NCBI RefSeq assembly: GCF_001563265.1
Contig: NZ_CP005085.1
Location: 186,001-250,000 of the forward strand
Direction: 5' to 3'
DNA from: Sphingobium sp. TKS
GTDB taxonomy: Bacteria; Pseudomonadota; Alphaproteobacteria; Sphingomonadales; Sphingomonadaceae
DNA length: 64,000 nucleotides
Made by a program: the position numbers and the translations under genes. Under the pieces are notes generated by a model that was not told the DNA's origin, made no database searches, and worked only from the letters and a program-made list of their open reading frames with translations. How positions within the stretch are numbered: the first letter of the stretch is position 1; every line of letters starts with the position of its first letter. This document shows positions 1 through 7,304 of the stretch, one piece after another.

Positions 1-505
1 CCGCACAGCGTTCATAATCAGACGGCAAGCGGCCCTGGATCACCGGCATGAAAGTCGCGGCAATCCCCCGATCTTCAGCGCGCTGACGGCAGTCGATATT
101 GGCGCGGATAGTCCGCGAGATGCGATCGACTACCTCGTCTCGGTCGCCCGCGATCTCCTGTTCGACGCAATAGTCCAGGCTGGCCCACCAGCGGAACGGA
201 TGACATGCAGCCAGGCTGACATAATTGTCGATGGTCCAGGGATAGCCGCCAAGGCATGTCATCGCACTGAAGCCGGCGCTGTCGAGACAGAGGCTATGCA
301 GACCGGTGGCATTGCCGAGCACCCTTGTCGACCAGCCGGACCAGTCGCGCCAGCCCTGCCGCAATGACCAGCGGGAAACCGCGTTTGCCGAAACCAGAAC
401 GGGCTGCTGAAGCGCTCGCGCGCGCTCGAGCAGCTTGCCGGCCGACAGATGCGGGAGCCCGACCATGATCTCGATCGACCTTTGCTTGACCTCCGAATTG
501 TTCAT
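1..505 (-). CDS. DpdA-like (TGT-fold, deazapurine DNA modification family) protein, 3' part outside window
   Basis: The visible 168 residues begin MNNSEVKQRS and contain MVGLPHLSAG, DSAGFSAM, a PWTIDNY-like segment, ASLDYCVE and RISRTIRANIDCR. From memory of the family this matches alphaproteobacterial proteins annotated as queuine tRNA-ribosyltransferase-like or DpdA-family (DUF7221), related to the enzymes that put 7-deazaguanine bases into DNA. The D-S-A-G-F segment is where TGT-fold enzymes carry a catalytic Asp. The chosen ATG begins 42 bases after the stop of the upstream minus-strand gene, so the two may be co-transcribed. The C-terminal half lies beyond the window. Family is fairly secure; DNA rather than tRNA as substrate is inference. 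Confidence 0.72.
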   Translation of the reverse strand, partial: MNNSEVKQRSIEIMVGLPHLSAGKLLERARALQQPVLVSANAVSRWSLRQGWRDWSGWSTRVLGNATGLHSLCLDSAGFSAMTCLGGYPWTIDNYVSLAACHPFRWWASLDYCVEQEIAGDRDEVVDRISRTIRANIDCRQRAEDRGIAATFMPVIQGRLPSDYERCA

Positions 506-547
506 GATATGTTCTTTCAATGGAGATATTTGGTGTTTGATTCCGCT

Positions 548-1066
548 TCACTTTTTCTCGCTCCGTTCGATCTCGATGTGACATTGCGGGATGCAGCACT
601 CGACGGACGGAACGCCCCGACGCGCCGTATGATCGCGAACGCCGCGATCGGCATGCATGTAGAGGATGCTTATCATTGCGTCCTCGAGCTGCGTAAAGCG
701 GTAAGCTGGGTTCATGAAGGCGAGCGCGGCGGAAAGCGCAAGCTGGCGTCCATCCTCAGCAATCCGGCGGGCGACGATTTCCAGCGCTGCATCTATTTCT
801 GTCTCGCAGGCCGCGGCATCGTCAATATGATGGACGACCTGATGTGGCTGGAAATCATCCTCGAAGCTCGCGGGCGAGTGGCAGGTGAAATGCATCGCCG
901 AAAGGTTCATACGCAGCCCCTGCCCTCCCCCTATATTGCGGACGAGCCGGACGGTCCCATTGTCTCTGAGAGCGAGGATTTCGAGCAGGGGCGATCCTGG
1001 TGGGGGTGATCCGGCACTCTGATCGAACTTCTGGCCGCGAGTGAGGCCCCGATTTGTCGTTACCAA
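548..1066 (-). CDS. hypothetical protein, 172 aa
   Basis: I do not recognise this protein. It has no signal peptide or membrane segment. The middle (around residues 55-135) has a mixed hydrophobic/acidic composition that looks like a real folded region: FEDDFQPHQVVHHIDDA, IDAALEIVARRI, LALSAALAFMNPAYRF. It runs in the same direction as the DpdA-like gene and stops 42 bases before it. A plus-strand frame of 186 codons covers nearly the same bases, but would also overlap the well-supported DpdA-like gene, so the minus strand is preferred. Start uncertain. Confidence 0.5.
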   Translation of the reverse strand: MVTTNRGLTRGQKFDQSAGSPPPGSPLLEILALRDNGTVRLVRNIGGGQGLRMNLSAMHFTCHSPASFEDDFQPHQVVHHIDDAAACETEIDAALEIVARRIAEDGRQLALSAALAFMNPAYRFTQLEDAMISILYMHADRGVRDHTARRGVPSVECCIPQCHIEIERSEKK

Positions 1067-1413
1067 ACGGCCCGTCGCATCAATTAGCGGTCACGCCAGC
1101 GGAATCTTGAAACAGCTATGTCCCAGTCGCGCTGGGCGACGAACGCGCTGCCGCTTGGTGCCATTCCACAGCTGTGCTAGGAGTCTGGTGCGCCTCGATT
1201 GCGGCGGTGCCGGGACTGGTAATCCCGTCGAGAACGGCAACTCGGTGTGACCTCACGCCGAAATGTCTGCATATGCGTCCGGGAGCCCAGCGGTCGGTCC
1301 GGTTCTAAAAGCGCAGGCGCATGTCTCGACATGGTATCAGCCCGACTCACGCGCGGGGCCGTGGGCTTGAACCGCCTGCATCATGAACGGGTCGGCAACA
1401 AGGGTCGGGAGAA
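1067..1413. other. intergenic, no supported gene
   Basis: About 350 bases between the minus-strand 172-aa gene and the plus-strand 89-aa gene. Short open frames here have no recognisable content. It presumably holds the divergent promoters, but I could not pick out a convincing -35/-10 pair. Confidence 0.4.
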
Positions 1414-1683
1414 ATGGACGTGGAAGAGCCCAATGATCGCGAGCAGCAGGACCGCATGTTCCTGGAACAGATGCTGATCTCGGTTCGCGGATTGCGCGGA
1501 CGGATAGGCCTTGGCCAGGGGAGCGAGCCGATCATCCAGCGGGCCTTCGCGCTCGTCCTGATGCGCGAAGCGCTTGCCGCACTTGATGCGGTGGGCGACA
1601 CCGACGTGGCCCCCCAACTGCAGTTGGCGATCGATCGCTTGCTGGAGCCGCGCGGCGTTGCGGTATCGTCTGAATTTCACTGA
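1414..1683 (+). CDS. hypothetical protein, 89 aa
   Basis: Small, acidic, mostly helical protein of unknown function (starts MDVEEPNDREQQDRMFLEQM). A purine-rich GGGAG lies just upstream of the ATG at usual spacing, and third codon positions are GC-rich as in neighbouring genes. It is one of very few plus-strand genes in the left 24 kb, standing alone between two minus-strand genes. The opposite frame of 106 codons is judged a shadow. No domain recognised. Confidence 0.5.
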   Translation: MDVEEPNDREQQDRMFLEQMLISVRGLRGRIGLGQGSEPIIQRAFALVLMREALAALDAVGDTDVAPQLQLAIDRLLEPRGVAVSSEFH

Positions 1684-1901
1684 GTTTGAAATCATCGTCA
1701 ATTCAGTGCATTAATCACCGGATTTCCATTCATTCCTGAAGTGAATCAGGCGCGAACATGATGCCGATGGTCCGCGATCAGGCCCGCAGGCCCTGTCATT
1801 CCCGGCTTCCGCCCGGCGGTGGCAGCGGCGGGAGCGCGATCGCAATCTCGATGGCATGGCGTCCAATCATGGCGGCAAATTACCGGCCCTCGGGGACGAC
1901 A

Positions 1902-3443
1902 CTAGACCTGATCGGCCAGAATGACGCGCAGCCGCCCCATAAGAGCAGCGTCATCACCCAGCAGCAGCCGTGTAGCCATTGTCCGGGCGTCGAGTAAGAA
2001 CCGCTCATGCTGACTTTCCCAGCTATCGGCGTCGCGGTCGCCGCTGGAGAAAAAACAGGCGCCTTCAAGCAAGTCAACGAGCTGCGCCGGCGTCACGGGA
2101 TCGCCCGAGGCCAGCAGAATCCTGGCGTCGTCGAGCGAGCAGCATTGGACATCATCATAGTCGATAACGACCGGGGCCGGCAGCGTGACTTTTTCCTCAA
2201 CAACGCCCAAAATCGTGAGCACGAGGGAAAGCCGGCCGACCGGCCCGCTGTCGAGCTCGGAGGATTGCGACCCGTCGATCCGGAATGCCTCGCCCTTCCT
2301 CTCGATCGTGAAGTGCAGCGACGAGATGCAGCGCAGGCCGTCGTACCAGGAATAGCCCTCCATATCCTTGTCGGGGCAGGCGAGGCGCCCCTGGAAGGCG
2401 CCGACCTTCTCCATGGCGAGCGCAGCACATTGCTCAAGGGCGGGGCCGAAACTGCCGAGGAGGAGATGGTCAGCGACCCGCACCGGGCTGCGGGCTGACG
2501 AGAGGGAGTTCCAGTCTGCCCTCTGCGGGGTCCATGACATGAGGACGCGATCAGCTTCGGGAAGGGGGATGCCCAGATCCCTGGCCTCACTCCAGCGCTC
2601 GAACGGGAGGCGATGGCAACCCAGCGTGCGGATATGGCGGTATATCGCGCGACGAACGGCAGCACGAAGCGCCTCGAGCGCGGCATTTTCAACCATCTCC
2701 TTTCGGGCCGGCAGCACGAGATGTAGCTTTGGAGCGTTGATTATATCAATCCGGGCCCACCAGCTGCGGTCCTTTTCAGCGACTACAGGCATTGAACTGG
2801 TGACGATGACACCATGAAAATTTATGCATGGGCTCATGTGCGTCGCGCGGTAATCCTTGAAGAGGCCGATCCGGACACCATCCTCCTCGAATATGGCCTC
2901 GGCTCCTTCCAGCCAGTCGCGCCGGGGCAACGGCGCTCCGTTGAGCCGAACCGACAAGGGGCTGTAAAGAGCCGCATAGTGCGCCGCCTGGTCGATGTCG
3001 TCGCGCCACCGCTCGTCAAGCCGGAAGCGAAGCTGGGTTCCACAAGCGAGGGGCGCTGCCGTAACCGTTGCCGACGTGCCTGCTTCCCAGGCCTGCGAAG
3101 TAATGTCCACCTCCCATGCCTCTCCCGTTTCACGGCAGCTCGAGCGAGTTGCGACATCGCGGCCGGCAAGGCTGAAGAGGCCCATGCCGGCTGGATCCTC
3201 GCCCCGCGCAACGCTGTCGCCCCACCCTGAACGCCCCAGGGCAAGAAGGACGGAAGGATCGGCTATGCCTGCGCCATCGTCCGTCACCGACAACCACATA
3301 TCCGCGCCATCGACCTGGAGCTCCAGGTCGACAATCTTTGCGCCTGCACGACGGGCGTTCTGCAAAAGCGCGCTCAGCACATCACCGAGGCTATTGTTGA
3401 AGAGCCTACAGGTTGACAATGAAGTGTCCTGATAAGGTGGCAT
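1902..3443 (-). CDS. GHKL-fold ATP-binding protein (HSP90/MutL-like ATPase), 513 aa
   Basis: The N-terminus has the Bergerat ATP-binding fold: an N-box (DVLSALLQNARRAGA, about residues 16-30), a G1 box (VTDDGAGI, about 45-52) and a G2-like segment (GMGLFSLAGRD, about 85-95). The rest, about 400 residues, matches no domain I can name and contains no HisKA or receiver region, so this is not a sensor kinase; it more resembles stand-alone HSP90/MutL-type ATPases. The open frame extends upstream, but that part is low complexity; MPPYQDTS is the better start because the N-box follows directly. It sits in the plasmid-type accessory block. Substrate or partner unknown. Confidence 0.75.
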   Translation of the reverse strand: MPPYQDTSLSTCRLFNNSLGDVLSALLQNARRAGAKIVDLELQVDGADMWLSVTDDGAGIADPSVLLALGRSGWGDSVARGEDPAGMGLFSLAGRDVATRSSCRETGEAWEVDITSQAWEAGTSATVTAAPLACGTQLRFRLDERWRDDIDQAAHYAALYSPLSVRLNGAPLPRRDWLEGAEAIFEEDGVRIGLFKDYRATHMSPCINFHGVIVTSSMPVVAEKDRSWWARIDIINAPKLHLVLPARKEMVENAALEALRAAVRRAIYRHIRTLGCHRLPFERWSEARDLGIPLPEADRVLMSWTPQRADWNSLSSARSPVRVADHLLLGSFGPALEQCAALAMEKVGAFQGRLACPDKDMEGYSWYDGLRCISSLHFTIERKGEAFRIDGSQSSELDSGPVGRLSLVLTILGVVEEKVTLPAPVVIDYDDVQCCSLDDARILLASGDPVTPAQLVDLLEGACFFSSGDRDADSWESQHERFLLDARTMATRLLLGDDAALMGRLRVILADQV

Positions 3444-4054
3444 GATCGGGATTCCGGTATGATCAGGGGGAGCGCGCAAACAGGCCGTCCTGATAGGTTG
3501 GCGTGCAGATGAGCGGCATCGGCGCATCAGCACCGTTCGCTCGCTGCATTCACCCTCCCGCTCCCCTCCAAGCGCCGTCACCGGATCGCGGACCCGGACG
3601 GGGCGATCATGTTGCCGGCTCGGAAGCGGTAGATCGGGGGCTATTTCATCGACGCGGGCGGACGAAATTTGCGCAATTGCCGAACCAGCTGGGCATTTCG
3701 GCTTTCAAGCTGACCGGCGCTCTCGTCTGCCGCCAGCGCACATTGCAGAAGGCCTGCATTTTGCCTCGCCATTGCAGAGCGGACTTGCTCTCCCCAGCAG
3801 CCCCCTCTCCCCTTCATCCCGCGCGGACGCGGCGGGACGGCAGGGAACGGCCGCGACCGCCAAACACGATCATGCGCAAGGCGCACGGCAAGAGGCCGAT
3901 GATCGTGCGGCAGCGCCGGTTTGGGACGCTACCGCGCATCATGAAAGGCAGGCCCGCTCCCCATTTGGAGCAGGGGTCCAGCGTCCCACGGGCCTGCCGT
4001 GCGTGACCCGTCTTGCCCAGCAGTGACAGAGGCCAGGCGTCGCTCGGTCCCTGA
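3444..4054. other. intergenic, one weak small frame and one hairpin
   Basis: About 610 bases between the ATPase gene and ardB. A minus-strand frame at 3641-3886 (81 codons, or 43 from an inner ATG at 3769) ends in a charged helix, but has no ribosome-binding site and is not called. A 10-bp inverted repeat lies at 3947-3998. Nothing else is recognisable. Confidence 0.4.
3947..3998. repeat. inverted repeat, 10-bp perfect arms
   Basis: Arms GGCAGGCCCG (3947-3956) and CGGGCCTGCC (3989-3998) enclose a 32-base loop that itself holds CTCCCCATTTGGAG-like complementarity. It lies downstream of ardB on the minus strand. It could be a transcription terminator without a U-tract, or a protein-binding site. 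Function not shown. Confidence 0.45.
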
Positions 4055-4489
4055 CTAGTCTATCGCGCTGAAGATCTTCGCCGCTTCGCCGTGGCGGCCG
4101 GCATGGTCGCGCAGGCGATGGAAGCTCCCGGAGAGCTGATCATCACCTATCTCGAAGGCGAGATGCGAAAAGGCGAACAAGGTAGCGACGATCCCTGCCG
4201 CGTCCGCAGTGAGTTCGCCTTCATAGCCGTTGGTCCGGCAGCAAATCCGGAAATTGGAAGGCGCTGCGGGCGCAAGATAGAGCGGCAAGCCGTTTTGCTC
4301 GAGGAAATGCCAATAGCCACCGGCATAGTCAGCAGGCGACAGCCATTGCATGAAGCTGTAGACGCAGGCCTCCGCGACGAGGAGATGGCGGCCAAAGAGG
4401 TTCGGCAGAAATCGGCTACGCCGGGCATCAGGCACGCGCGTTGCAAGAGCATGAAAGCCGGTGTCGTGGGTGGCGAATGCATTGGACAA
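4055..4489 (-). CDS. ardB: ArdB-family antirestriction protein
   Basis: 144 residues, the usual length for the family (PF03230). Matching features are RRSRFLPNLFGRH at the N-terminus, LVAEACVYSFMQWL, DYAGGYWHFLEQNG, the central ADAAGIVATLFAFSHLAFE and the C-terminal FHRLRDHAGRHGEAAKIFSAID. ArdB proteins protect incoming plasmid DNA from type I restriction without being DNA mimics. Together with the two ardC copies nearby it makes this stretch an antirestriction island typical of conjugative plasmids. Start MSNAFATHD is natural; the gene begins about 235 bases after the small 68-aa gene. Confidence 0.88.
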   Translation of the reverse strand: MSNAFATHDTGFHALATRVPDARRSRFLPNLFGRHLLVAEACVYSFMQWLSPADYAGGYWHFLEQNGLPLYLAPAAPSNFRICCRTNGYEGELTADAAGIVATLFAFSHLAFEIGDDQLSGSFHRLRDHAGRHGEAAKIFSAID

Positions 4490-4723
4490 AGCGAACCTCC
4501 AGATATGAGTGCAGTCCCGGAACCTTTTCAGGTCCTTCCGGGCTCACGCCCGCATCCCGCCTCTTCTTGGCCTTATGGCCACGTCGCCCCACCCTGCTGC
4601 GCCCGCCTCGTTGATCGTTGCGGCGCAAGACGTTTGCAAAAGCCAAATTTCCCGGTCGGGCCATTCTCCCCTCTTGTTGATGTAGCAGGCGTCGGCCGGA
4701 GAAGCGACGAGCTGAGCCCCTGG

Positions 4724-4930
4724 TCACGAGACGAGCGCAAGCTCGACATGATCGTCAGGCAACGGAGCCATCGAAATGCGGTAGGGCTGGAGAGGATTGC
4801 CCGTCCGAATGATGCTGACGGGCTGCATCTCATGGTCAAAGAGACGAGTGGCGACACGCAGGGCATTGTCCCTGCTGCAGAGCAGGGCCCGCTTGGGCGA
4901 GATCGCATGGGAGGGGCGCTGGCCGAGCAT
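4724..4930 (-). CDS. small conserved-looking protein, 68 aa
   Basis: A short soluble protein (MLGQRPSHAISPKRALLCSR...) with no recognised domain; the segment RVATRLFDHEMQPVSIIRTG looks like a beta-strand pair. It follows the DUF6927 gene by 39 bases in the same direction, which supports a real, co-transcribed gene. The 230 bases between it and ardB contain only low-quality frames. Confidence 0.5.
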   Translation of the reverse strand: MLGQRPSHAISPKRALLCSRDNALRVATRLFDHEMQPVSIIRTGNPLQPYRISMAPLPDDHVELALVS

Positions 4931-4969
4931 GGCTACCCCCTTCTCATGGGCCGGGACAACCCGCCAGGG

Positions 4970-5581
4970 TCAGGAGAAAAGCGTCGCATGAACTCTGGTC
5001 TTCGGTACGATGGACCAGTCGCGCTCCATGAACCGGCTGACCCGGTAAAGGCCTCCCGTCTCAGGGGCTCGCAGGATGATCCGGCGGCCATCCCTGATGA
5101 CCTGGAATTCCCGGGCGACATGGCCGTCGCTAAAGGTCATCGGCTCGGGAAAGCGGACAAGATCGCCGTCAGCAAGCCTGCGGGAACGCAGGGCGAGGTT
5201 GGCGCGGCAACGCGCACGCCAATCGTTGGCATATTCCCTGTCGGTGGGCGTGAGCAGATCGAGAATGCGGGCCGGGCATTGCGCCTCGCAAGGACCGGCG
5301 GATTCGTCCATGCTCTTGTAACCGAACTGGTGACCGTCGGCTGATCGCGGGTTCCATCGAACGAGACAGATGATCGCGAACACATCGCCCGGAACCCCGT
5401 TGGTCGTCAGCTGGGCGGCGGCGTAATAGACGCGGTTTCCCGGGCAGGATGAGGCGAGGATCTCAAGACCCTGACGGGTCCCGTCCTCATGGGCCTGGTC
5501 ATAGGTGAACTGGGCATCGAGATAGGATTTGGCCGAGGCATGCCCGGCCATCGCTGTGAAGGGCATGAACAGCCAGCCCAT
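4970..5581 (-). CDS. DUF6927-type protein, 203 aa
   Basis: Begins MGWLFMPFTAMAGHASAKSY and carries LDAQFTYD, NRVYYAAAQ, VFAIICLVRWNPRSADG, FGYKSMDES, CEAQCPARILDLLTPTD and DWRARCRANL. As I recall, this pattern is the DUF6927 family, found on alphaproteobacterial plasmids next to ardC, ParB and SNO genes. Function unknown; the conserved Cys residues around CEAQCPA could bind metal or keep structure. The open frame extends 16 codons upstream, but MGWLFM is the family start. In the ancestral arrangement it lay directly downstream of the resident ardC. Confidence 0.75.
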   Translation of the reverse strand: MGWLFMPFTAMAGHASAKSYLDAQFTYDQAHEDGTRQGLEILASSCPGNRVYYAAAQLTTNGVPGDVFAIICLVRWNPRSADGHQFGYKSMDESAGPCEAQCPARILDLLTPTDREYANDWRARCRANLALRSRRLADGDLVRFPEPMTFSDGHVAREFQVIRDGRRIILRAPETGGLYRVSRFMERDWSIVPKTRVHATLFS

Positions 5582-5656
5582 GGCAAGTCTCCTGTCGGTA
5601 GAATGAGAGGGAACCGGGGATCCGCCCACGCATGTCGTCGAGCTCCCGGTCGGCGT

Positions 5657-5893
5657 TCAGGCTGCTATCGGCATCGCGCTTTGGACCGACCTATGCTCAA
5701 CAGCCGCCGCAGGGGCGCTGAAGGACCTCAGATAGGCGAAGGCCTGCTCCGCCTTCGCGGCGGCGTGGATGATGGCGCTCTTGTCACCGCGCAGGATATT
5801 GAGCCAATGCCCGACATAACTTGCATGACCTTCATGAAGGACGTTGGGCAGGCCGAGATCCGCGCAACAGAGCCCGGCGCCGATCTCGGCGAC
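5657..5893 (-). pseudogene. ardC: resident ardC, 3' part separated by a mobile element
   Basis: This 76-codon tail plus the shared GTCGCC encodes EIGAGLCCADLGLPN, SYVGHWLNILRGDKSAII and AAAKAEQAFAYL, the characteristic C-terminal helices of ArdC-type antirestriction proteases. It has no start of its own. The matching 5' part lies at 12794-13504 and ends in EELVA at exactly the residue where this begins. Deleting 5894-12793 plus one copy of the GTCGCC repeat would give a continuous 313-aa ArdC. As it stands the resident gene is split and its product lacks the C-terminal domain. Confidence 0.88.
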
Positions 5894-5907
5894 ATATCCT
5901 GACAGTC

Positions 5908-6268
5908 CAGCGAAAAATGGCGGTTGGAAGGTGAAAACCATCGGTGCCTCCAGCACTGCCCAAAAACCCCATGGCTCCCCCGAGGCGGGGGTGGGCGGCG
6001 AGAACGACCGGAGAGGCCCGCGCAAGCGGCGGGCCGCACCCGGAGGGGCGAAATGAAATGGAGCAGCTCGGCGAAGCCGGGCTTGCGGCGCGCCGTGGCG
6101 GGCCTAGCAGGGAGCGCCGACCAGACCCGCATCGAGGGAGGCCCGAAAAATCAGCGCCGCCGCGCCAGCGGCGTCCGCTGGTGAGCGGGCGAAGCCCGCG
6201 CATCGCCATGCGCGACGAAGCGGCCGAGCCCGCGAGGGATCGGCCGCTCAGCGTTGGTTGCTGCTGGA
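5908..6268. other. non-coding end of the integrative element, hairpin rich
   Basis: About 360 very GC-rich bases between the element end and its ardC. It contains several self-complementary stretches, the clearest GCGGGC-GAA-GCCCGC at 6185-6199. No convincing coding frame. It lies downstream of the passenger ardC on the minus strand, so one hairpin may end transcription; others may be recombinase arm sites. Confidence 0.45.
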
Positions 6269-7135
6269 TCATGGCTGCCGGGTGTGCATCCAGTCGGCCG
6301 CCGCCTGCGCCTTGCTCGCCGCGGTGAAGATCGCCCGGGGCTCGTCCTTGAGCAGTTGCAGCCAGGAGGCGATGTAGGCCGCGTGATCGGGTCGCGGTTC
6401 GTGCGCGATCCCGAGATCGGCGAGCAGGAACGATGCGGTCAGCTCGGCGGTCGCTTCCTCCATGGCGAGCGCGTGCTTGGTCCACTTGGTGCTGAAATCC
6501 CGGTCGAGCCGATGGGCTGCGCCACTGGCATGAGCTGCCTCGTGAATATGGGTGGCGTAGAAGCCGTGGGCGTCGTGGAAGGCGCTGAAATCCGGCATGT
6601 GGATGCGGTCTTCGGCGATGTGATAATAGGCGCTGGCCGAGCCGTAGACGGTATCGATGCCGAGCGCGGCGATGAAGGCTTCGGCGGCGGCGAGGCGTTC
6701 GCTCTCGGGCAGGACCGGCCCCGGTTCGGGCGCATAGCCATCGATCTGATCGGCGTTGAACAGGCTGAACGCCTTGGCGAAAAGCCGTCGGTGGTCGCCA
6801 TCATCGTCGCTGGCTTCGTCACCCTTCGCGCGAAACTCCTTCCAGAGGACGCCGAGGCTGGCGTGCTCGCCCTTGCGGACCTGCGCGCCGAGCGCCTGCC
6901 ACTGGCGATAGGTGCCCCAGACCCCGCTCGCATAGCCGCTGCCATAGGCGGCCGCCCAGAGCGAGACCGTATTTATGCCGCGATACGGCTTGCCGCTGGC
7001 GACGTTGGTCGGGCGGGTGACGTCGGCGCCGGAATGATGCCACGGCATGCGCCAGGTGCCGGTGCCGGCTTCGATGGCGTCGACGATCGCTTGCGTGACG
7101 CGAGCGTAGACGTCTGAGCGTGGTGAGGCTGACAT
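6269..7135 (-). CDS. ardC: ArdC-type antirestriction protein carried by the element
   Basis: 288 residues with the two-part ArdC layout: an N-terminal ssDNA-binding domain (about 1-130, with TWRMPWHHSG, GKPYRGINTVSLW and LFNADQIDGY) and a C-terminal zincin-like metallopeptidase domain. The zinc motif is HEAAH at residues 198-202, with EEATAEL about 25 residues later as probable third ligand. ArdC proteins protect single-stranded plasmid DNA entering a recipient. The ATG beginning MSASPRSD is chosen because the upstream in-frame sequence is low complexity. It is clearly diverged from the resident ardC that the element interrupts (HETIH motif there), so it is cargo and not a duplication. Confidence 0.9.
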   Translation of the reverse strand: MSASPRSDVYARVTQAIVDAIEAGTGTWRMPWHHSGADVTRPTNVASGKPYRGINTVSLWAAAYGSGYASGVWGTYRQWQALGAQVRKGEHASLGVLWKEFRAKGDEASDDDGDHRRLFAKAFSLFNADQIDGYAPEPGPVLPESERLAAAEAFIAALGIDTVYGSASAYYHIAEDRIHMPDFSAFHDAHGFYATHIHEAAHASGAAHRLDRDFSTKWTKHALAMEEATAELTASFLLADLGIAHEPRPDHAAYIASWLQLLKDEPRAIFTAASKAQAAADWMHTRQP

Positions 7136-7304
7136 GATCTGTTCTCCGTTCTCGCGCCGGGGACCATCCCCGGCGGCGGAGGCCCGTTCGCGCCGGGCAC
7201 AGGGGGGCTCGCGCACCCGTCAGGGCCGCAGCGAAGCGAAGGACGGCGAAGCCGTTGCGCGGGCGCGCCGACCGGCGCAGGACTCCGCCAACAGCCGGGG
7301 TGGT

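Noticed and set aside
449..1009. Plus-strand open frame of 186 codons
   Set aside because: It overlaps the well-supported DpdA-like gene and the better minus-strand frame and shows no domain.
3641..3886. Minus-strand 81-codon frame ending in a charged helix
   Set aside because: No ribosome-binding site at either possible start and no family; left as an uncertain possibility in the intergenic note.
4428..4727. Minus-strand 99-codon frame overlapping the 68-aa gene stop by GTGA
   Set aside because: Runs into the start of ardB, basic low-complexity composition, no ribosome-binding site.
4091..5344. Plus-strand frame of 417 codons across ardB and DUF6927
   Set aside because: Spans two recognised genes on the other strand and has no recognisable content.
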